Shown here piece after piece: positions 58,934 to 64,000 of a stretch of 64,000 nucleotides of DNA. How positions within the stretch are numbered: position 1 is the first letter of the stretch; each line of letters begins with the position of its first letter. Position numbers and translations under genes: made by a program. The stretch comes from Parvibaculum sp045863935 (GTDB taxonomy: Bacteria; Pseudomonadota; Alphaproteobacteria; Parvibaculales; Parvibaculaceae): NCBI RefSeq assembly GCF_045863935.1, contig NZ_BTVP01000003.1:73640-137639 (forward strand), given 5' to 3'. A model generated the notes under the pieces. The model saw only the letters and a program-made list of their open reading frames with translations. It did not search any database and was not told the origin of the DNA.

Positions 58934-59059
58934 TTGTCCCCGGGGGGCGGGGACAAGTGGACCGCGCGGCGGGGATTAATTGGCGCGCGGGCGGGGACAG
59001 TTTTGATTTGCTTGTCCCCGGGGGCGGGGACAAGGCCTGTGGCAACCCTGTTGCCACAG
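58934..59059. repeat. Cluster of GC-rich palindromes (TTGTCCCC ... GGGGACAA)
   Basis: TTGTCCCC/GGGGACAA (58934-58956), CTTGTCCCC/GGGGACAAG (59011-59034) and CTGTGGCAAC/GTTGCCACAG with a 3-base loop (59037-59059). A related GGGGACAAG arm recurs near 59265. Confidence 0.75.
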
Positions 59060-59338
59060 CGGGGATAAAGGCGATGCGGCCGCGCCACGCGGACAAGCGG
59101 CGGCGCGGCGGGACGAAAAAACTTTTCCCCGGTTTCGGGGCGGGGCGCGAAAGGGCCGGATTCATGACATGTCTCCCTGTTGGGGCTCCCTCGTGACGGG
59201 CGGCGCGCGGGCATCGCGGCGGCGCCTGTTCAACCGGTCATCATGGGGGCAGGGCGCGGGGGCGGGGACAAGTTCGGATCGGGGTTGTCGCAATCGGGGG
59301 TGGGAGGCATCCGGGGAACCCAGATGTTCAACTCGTGT

Positions 59339-59452
59339 CGTCATTGCGACCGCGAGGCGAAGCCGAAGCGGGAAGCAATCCAGGGGCCGCGAGCACAGAG
59401 CAAGCGGCCCCTGGATTGCCGCGTCGCGGCTTTGCCGCTCCTCGCAATGACG
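59339..59452. repeat. Palindromic intergenic repeat (CGTCATTGCGA family)
   Basis: The ends are CGTCATTGCGA and GCAATGACG; inside are GCAATCCAGGGGCCGC and its complement around a GAGCACAGAGCAA centre. Positions 59396-59420 match the reverse strand of 42992-43016 over 25 bases. The element is a long imperfect hairpin. Confidence 0.85.
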
Positions 59453-59585
59453 ACATAAAGAGAGATTTTATTCGGAAAGCTGCCCGTGACAGGGGGAGGG
59501 TGGGTCTCGAATTAACTCTGTGTACAGATTGTTTGTCGGGGCGCGAGGAAGAATTTTGGGGCTTCGCGCCGTGCCACACCCACGC

Positions 59586-59721
59586 GTGTCGCCCCGGCGA
59601 AAGCCGGGGTCCACTCGCAGCACCTCTTGCCGCGGCTGGGGATGGTTCGCCCCGGCGCAAACGCCACAAACAATCGCCCTTGCCGAGGGAACCAATGGGC
59701 CCCGGCTTTCGCCGGGGTGAC
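59586..59721. repeat. Palindromic intergenic repeat (CCCCGGCGAAAGCCGGGG family)
   Basis: Two inverted end units, each a CCCCGGC-GAAA/TTTC-GCCGGGG hairpin (59592-59609 and 59701-59718), enclose a ~90-base centre. GTGTCGC ... GTGACAT edges complete the outer inverted repeat. Confidence 0.8.
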
Positions 59722-59835
59722 ATTTTTATTTTTGGCGGGCGCGGAGGTCAGATCGAGGCGAAGACGGTTTCGCCGATCTCGACTTCCTCGGTGTGCTCTA
59801 CGTTCAGATCGATCCAGAAAAACAGAATTCGTTTT

Positions 59836-60798
59836 CTATTTTTTCTTTTTTCCGGATTCCGGCGCCCATTGCACGTAGCGCCGCGAAAAATTTACCTGGG
59901 ACCTGTTCTTTCTCACCAGATATTTCCAGTACTCAAAGAACTCCTCGAATATTTCGACTCTTTCTTCGGAGCCTTTCTCAATCTCAGTTGGACCAGCAAA
60001 CACCACAGTTGGAGGCTTCTCGCCTGCCGGCTGTGCGCCCACAAATCGTTGCATAGCCTGACGCAGGATCGACTCCCATATGTCTGCCCGTGGCTTCGCA
60101 AGTTTGCGGAACGTCGAATTGATCTCGCCCAGATGTTCGATGCACTTCCTGACGTGATCCATTACGTCCGCAGCCGGTCCCATCTTTTCCAGTGCCGCCT
60201 TCACGTCTGACGGTATATCGCGCTCCTTCGACAGCCGGACACAATCGATCTTCGGAATAACGATATGGTAGGCGCGGTCTTTCTTGATTCTTTCGTCTTC
60301 TTCGTTCCGGAGCATGTCCCAGCCTTTGGAAATCGCTATCGAAGTAAGTGCAGGATCTACGTGTTGGGAGAAATTGCGTAATGCGTAGACGATGCGGTAT
60401 TCCATCGGTTGATGAGACCCGTCCTTCAAGATGCCCAACATCGCTTTGCTGTCGGACGTGGTCAGTATTCTTCTGGAATGTCCTTTCAACCCATCTTGAT
60501 ACAATCTCACCGTAGCGAGCATGTTCAGCAAGCGCCTGCTGATCTGCTCGCGCATGATCTGAATATCAAGGTGGGAATAGAGTGAGAAAGCGAGGTGCCG
60601 GAGGCTGAAGCCGAGAATGGATTGTTCGAGTTCGACGTAGTTCTCCATCATATCGTCAAACTTGGTCTCCGATCTGACAATTTCCCCAAGACCGGCTTTT
60701 GCATCTCGTATCTTGCGATATTCGCCGCGGTCGATTTCGACCGTCGGATGGCGGTCGTAATTGTAAAGAGAAAACCCTTTTTGCTGATCGTCCGGCAT
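59836..60798 (-). CDS. Unknown protein with a HEPN-like RNxxxH motif, next to an MmeI-type RM gene
   Basis: A 320-residue, largely helical, soluble protein with no recognised family. Residues ~45-110 are helical (FDDMMENYVELEQSILGFSL, IQIMREQISRRLLNMLATVR), and YALRNFSQHVDP contains R141-N-x3-H146, the active-site pattern of HEPN ribonucleases and toxins. The C-terminus is basic (SRRYVQWAPESGKKKK). Codon use is AT-richer than the chromosome average. It lies 39 bases downstream of the restriction-modification gene on the same strand, suggesting one transcript and a defence-related or toxin role; this is inference. Confidence 0.6.
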   Translation of the reverse strand: MPDDQQKGFSLYNYDRHPTVEIDRGEYRKIRDAKAGLGEIVRSETKFDDMMENYVELEQSILGFSLRHLAFSLYSHLDIQIMREQISRRLLNMLATVRLYQDGLKGHSRRILTTSDSKAMLGILKDGSHQPMEYRIVYALRNFSQHVDPALTSIAISKGWDMLRNEEDERIKKDRAYHIVIPKIDCVRLSKERDIPSDVKAALEKMGPAADVMDHVRKCIEHLGEINSTFRKLAKPRADIWESILRQAMQRFVGAQPAGEKPPTVVFAGPTEIEKGSEERVEIFEEFFEYWKYLVRKNRSQVNFSRRYVQWAPESGKKKK

Positions 60799-60837
60799 TG
60801 CGGTCCTAGCTGAAATTTGAACCCGTTGTCCGAGGCA

Positions 60838-63624
60838 TTAGTTCTTCTTCCGTCCGCGCTTCGCGGGTTTCGGCATTGCAGTGAGGGGCGAAGAGAGTTT
60901 CTCGTAGAGGGCGAAGAGGTGTTCGACGCGCTCGCGGTCGTTCGCGAAGGGCGCGTTGCGGTAGAGCTTGTCCACCGCAGCGTCGAGCGCGCGGTGCGCC
61001 TGGCGCAGTTCTCGTTTCATGAGGTCGGGATCGTAGAGGTCCGCGAGCGTCGCGCCGGGATAGAGCGCGCGGGCATCGAGCACGGCTTGCGCGAGGCCAC
61101 GGATTTTCTCCTTCTGCTCTTCGGAGGCATCGGGCCAGGGGAAGGTGTTGTAGACGACGCCGACAGAGTACATGTATCGGCTTTCCAAACGGCCGGTAAT
61201 GGCTCGCATCCACGACATGTGCATGGCGCTGGTGAGAACGCCAAAGTGGACAAGTTCGGCATCTAGGAGAACGCGCAGTTTTTCGCTGGGGATTGCTGGT
61301 GGCGTCAACCAGCCGATTGGGATGTATTCGCGTCGTTCGGAACTTACTTGGGGCAGGACAAGAAACGGTCGGTCGGGAACCACGGTTACCCCATACTGAG
61401 AGGGATAAGGCGCCAGGGCGAGTGTTGTCTTCCGAGAACTTCTGCCGCGAAATTCGCGGACCTGTTTTAGTCTTTCTGCGACTTTGGGAAGGTCTCGCAA
61501 TTCCTGCGGGGTCAAGTCGGCTGTGTGAAGAATCCATCGTTCTATTCCATTGATGAACTCTTGTGCTCCGGGAAATGGTCGAAACAACTTCGCGGAATCA
61601 GGTTCGTCGTTCAGAAAGGCCTCTTTTTCCGTTGCATCAAACGTAAGGAACCCACCCTCAAGGGGTTGTGTGCCAGTAATCAGAGGTGGAAGCTCGTTTA
61701 TCGGTGTGCTCACTTCGCGGACAACAAGGTGTCTGTCACCGGCGCCAGAGCCATCGAAAAGATAAGGCGTCAATGCCGGATGGCGGCTTTCGACGGGATC
61801 GCCCTTGATGTCGGCATAGGAGAAGAGGCGCTTTTCCGCGCGCTCGTTTTCGCGCTTTGTCAGGCCGATGATGACGACATGGACATGGGCGACGCCCCGC
61901 GCATCCGAGCCCCAGGCGAAGGTGCGGTGGGCGAAGGCGATTTCAAGCTTGCAGCGGTCGAAGAGAAGCGGCCAGAGCTGGGCCACCTGCTCCCCTTGCG
62001 TGATGGAATTGGTGGCGACGAAGGCGATCTCCGCCGCTCCGCCTTGCACATATTCTCCGGCCTTCAGGAACCAGGCGGTCACGTAATCGAGCGTGCCGCC
62101 GGTGCCGCCGAGCTTCGCGATGGCGCGTACCTGCTGGCGCTGTTCGGCCGACTGGAATTTCGCGCCGATGAAGGGCGGATTGCCGAAGACATAAGAACAT
62201 CTATTGGGCGGCAGGAAGGCCGCCCAGTCCGTCTCCAGCGCGTCGGCATGAAGAATATGGGGCGAGGTCCTGAGCGGGATGCGCGCATAGTTATGGCCGA
62301 AGGAGAGGCCGAGGCGATTGTTCATGATGTGGTCCATCATCCACATCGCGACTTCGGCAATGCGCGCCGCGAACTCGCCGATCTCGATGCCGTAGAACCG
62401 GTCGACATTGACCTTCGAGAGAGTGGAGACGTCGAGGACGCGCTGTTCGTCGCTCGAATGCAGCTCGCGAAGAATGTCGATTTCGAGCTGGCGCAATTCG
62501 CGATAGGCGATGACGAGGAAGTTGCCGCAGCCGCAGGCGGGATCGAAGAAGGTGAGGCGGCCCAGCTTTTCGTGCAGCGCCTGAAACGCCTGCGCGCGCC
62601 CGCGCTTCAGCGCCTTCGCGCGCTCGAACTCCGCGCGAAGCTCATCCAGAAAGAGAGGCTGGATCAGTTTCAGGATGTTCTTCTCGGTCGTGTAATGCGC
62701 GCCGAGGGCGCGACGCTCCTTCCTGTCCATGACGGACTGGAAGAGCGCGCCGAAAATGGCGGGCGAGATCGCCTCCCATTTGAACTCACAGGCTTCGATC
62801 AAGGTGAGGCGCATGGAAGCGTCGAAAGCGGGCGTGCGCAGGCGCTCCGCGAAAAGATCGCCATTGATGTAGGGGAACTGGTTCAGGTCTTCGTCGAGCG
62901 TCTTGTAACGCTTGTCTTCCGGCGTGTTCAGCACCTCGAAGAGTTCATTGAGGCGGGCGCCAAGATCGCTGCCGTCGGGCTGCGTCCGGTTCTGGATGAA
63001 ATCGAGCAGGATGTCCTTGGGCTCGAAGATGCCGGTGTCGTCGGCGAAGAGGCAGAAGAGAAGGCGGACGAGATAGCGTTCGAGATCGTGTCCGTCGTAG
63101 CCGGCTTCCTTCAGCGCGTCATGGAGCTTGCCCATGAGCTCGGAGGCTTCGATGTTGACGGGATCCTGATCCTTGAACTCACGCTTCTGGACGCCGATCA
63201 TGAAGCCGAAGGCTTCGACATTGTCCTTCAGGTCGGGGAGGGCGAAGCGGGTCTCGGTGTCCTCGTCCAGGTCGTAAAGCTCGAAGCTCTGGAAGTCGCT
63301 CAAGAGCAGGTAGCGCGGCAGTTCCTTGTCCTTGAGGCCCGGAAAATATTCGAGCGCCTGGGCCTTGGCCTTTACAAGGCTGCGGCCCTTGCTCTTCTGC
63401 TCAATGAGCAGATTGCCCTTCCAGAACAGGTCGATGAAGCCGCGCTTGTCGCCAAGGAGCTTCACCGGCTCCTCATAGGTCGCGACGCGGCGGCGGGGGA
63501 TGTCGAAAATCTGGAAAAATTCGTTGTAGAAGGTCTGGGTTTCGCCCTTTTCGTAACGGGCGTCCTTCCATTCCTCCGAGAAGCGCGCGGCACGGGCGCG
63601 AATCTCATTCCAGCTCAGCCGCAT
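60838..63624 (-). CDS. Single-chain type IIG/IIL restriction-modification enzyme (MmeI-like)
   Basis: A 928-residue fusion of nuclease, adenine methyltransferase and DNA-recognition domains. The N-terminal nuclease shows D65 in GFIDLFWKGN and E75-x-K77 in LLIEQKSKG (PD-ExK). A helical spacer runs to ~320. The methyltransferase has SAM motif I FFDPACGCGNFLVIAY (~360) and catalytic motif IV NPPF (~481). A target-recognition domain (~620-830) and helical C-terminus follow. MmeI-like enzymes methylate one strand of a short asymmetric site and cut ~20 bases away. The nuclease motif looks intact, so cutting is likely. The recognition sequence cannot be predicted by eye. Confidence 0.87.
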   Translation of the reverse strand: MRLSWNEIRARAARFSEEWKDARYEKGETQTFYNEFFQIFDIPRRRVATYEEPVKLLGDKRGFIDLFWKGNLLIEQKSKGRSLVKAKAQALEYFPGLKDKELPRYLLLSDFQSFELYDLDEDTETRFALPDLKDNVEAFGFMIGVQKREFKDQDPVNIEASELMGKLHDALKEAGYDGHDLERYLVRLLFCLFADDTGIFEPKDILLDFIQNRTQPDGSDLGARLNELFEVLNTPEDKRYKTLDEDLNQFPYINGDLFAERLRTPAFDASMRLTLIEACEFKWEAISPAIFGALFQSVMDRKERRALGAHYTTEKNILKLIQPLFLDELRAEFERAKALKRGRAQAFQALHEKLGRLTFFDPACGCGNFLVIAYRELRQLEIDILRELHSSDEQRVLDVSTLSKVNVDRFYGIEIGEFAARIAEVAMWMMDHIMNNRLGLSFGHNYARIPLRTSPHILHADALETDWAAFLPPNRCSYVFGNPPFIGAKFQSAEQRQQVRAIAKLGGTGGTLDYVTAWFLKAGEYVQGGAAEIAFVATNSITQGEQVAQLWPLLFDRCKLEIAFAHRTFAWGSDARGVAHVHVVIIGLTKRENERAEKRLFSYADIKGDPVESRHPALTPYLFDGSGAGDRHLVVREVSTPINELPPLITGTQPLEGGFLTFDATEKEAFLNDEPDSAKLFRPFPGAQEFINGIERWILHTADLTPQELRDLPKVAERLKQVREFRGRSSRKTTLALAPYPSQYGVTVVPDRPFLVLPQVSSERREYIPIGWLTPPAIPSEKLRVLLDAELVHFGVLTSAMHMSWMRAITGRLESRYMYSVGVVYNTFPWPDASEEQKEKIRGLAQAVLDARALYPGATLADLYDPDLMKRELRQAHRALDAAVDKLYRNAPFANDRERVEHLFALYEKLSSPLTAMPKPAKRGRKKN

Positions 63625-64000
63625 GAAACCCCCAATTTGCGTCGAGGGATGAGCATGCCGCTCGCGGGGCGCGGGTCAAGGGCGGTGTTTGATGCTGCTT
63701 ACCCCTCCCCAAACGGCCTGACGGCCTTTTTCCGCCCTTCGCATGGCTCCGGGCGTTCGGGCCTCGCAAGGGTTCCCGGCCTGCGCCGGGACAGGCCACC
63801 GGACCTTTGCGTTGCTTCGCAACCGGCCCTCACCCCCGAGGGGAGGGTGGGAAGAGAGGGAGCAATGGGCCGCTCGCGGGGCTCAGGGCGTTCGCGCCCC
63901 CCACCCGGGAAATTCGAAGGTGCCCCGCATTGACCGCCAACCCCCCCGGGGGGGGCGGAGAAGTTAATGAGCGGGGGGGGGGTGGGGTGCCGCGCCCACG
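63625..64000. other. Gene-free low-complexity window end
   Basis: No gene seen. The region is GC-rich with short inverted elements (GGCC-TGAC-GGCC-T5 near 63713; CCCGGCCTGCGCCGGG near 63776) and CACCCCCGAGGGGAGGGTG-like text. The last ~60 bases contain long C and G runs, typical of an assembly edge or poor sequence. Confidence 0.6.

Larger units (their letters stand above)
58740..59835. other. Gene-free repeat-rich region (~1.1 kb)
   Basis: No credible protein gene was found: open frames here are short, repeat-derived and lack ribosome sites. It holds a Pho-box-like array, GC-rich palindromes built on TTGTCCCC, and two families of complex palindromic repeats. It separates housekeeping genes from the accessory restriction-modification locus. 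Confidence 0.7.

Noticed and set aside
58740..59835. CRISPR array
   Set aside because: Repeats are palindromes of unequal spacing and differing sequence, with no regular direct repeat-spacer pattern and no cas genes.
59335..60210. A 291-codon plus-strand frame across the repeats and antisense to the HEPN-like gene
   Set aside because: It begins inside a palindromic repeat and its translation mirrors repeat units; the minus-strand gene is better supported.
61525..63933. An 802-codon frame antisense to the RM enzyme
   Set aside because: No ribosome site or family pattern; the minus strand holds the nuclease and methyltransferase motifs.

Overview
The window is GC-rich chromosomal DNA from an alphaproteobacterium. 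The clade call rests on several markers: FlaF, FlbT and FliX; a CckA-type hybrid kinase; several full CtrA boxes (TTAA-N7-TTAA); the F1-ATPase zeta subunit; a DksA with a degenerate zinc finger; and the purS/purQ/purL arrangement. The flagellar gene order together with the metabolic genes resembles Parvibaculum or a relative, but that genus-level guess is tentative. The last ~60 bases contain long C and G runs, so the window probably ends at or near an assembly edge.

Layout. (1) Positions 1-30.4 kb are an almost continuous flagellar region: flgK (3' part), flgL, an SDR enzyme, flaF-flbT, two flagellins, a TPR/glycosyltransferase-like gene (FlmG-like), a FlgN/FlbY-like chaperone, flgJ (rod-binding domain only), flgI, fliX, dksA, flgH-flgA-flgG-flgF, fliL-fliM-DUF6468-motE, a 1136-residue secreted repeat protein, fliP-fliO, and flgB-flgC-fliE-fliQ-fliR-flhB followed by cckA. 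(2) 30.5-44.5 kb is housekeeping: a desaturase, recA, alaS, icd, trmJ, rpsD, grxD, bolA, purL-purQ-purS, purC and the ATPase zeta subunit. (3) 44.5-58.8 kb mixes regulators and catabolic or housekeeping genes: a PAS protein, a TetR regulator divergent from a PQQ dehydrogenase, an enoyl-CoA hydratase, a histidine phosphatase, purB, a LysR regulator divergent from a Tat amidase, an O-methyltransferase, radC, map, a CinA-domain protein, a small secreted protein, tRNA-Leu(TAA) and a zinc-finger protein. (4) 58.8-64 kb is accessory: about 1.1 kb of repeat-laden DNA with no gene, then a HEPN-like unknown gene downstream of a single-chain MmeI-type restriction-modification enzyme.

Regulation. Full CtrA boxes lie between flgI and fliX, before the 1136-residue protein, and between fliO and flgB. 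A well-spaced sigma-54 (-24/-12) promoter precedes flgF. The kinase that feeds CtrA (CckA) lies directly after flhB, so part of the cell-cycle phosphorelay is linked to genes it probably controls. FlaF and FlbT next to the flagellins, and a FlmG-like enzyme beside them, suggest post-transcriptional control and glycosylation of flagellin.

Most unusual non-coding features. Three arrays of three TGTCA (Pho-box-like) units at an exact 11-bp period sit in DNA with no obvious target gene. Several families of complex palindromic repeats occur, two of them between convergent genes. The last ~320 bp of alaS have codon usage unlike the rest of the gene and lie next to one such repeat.
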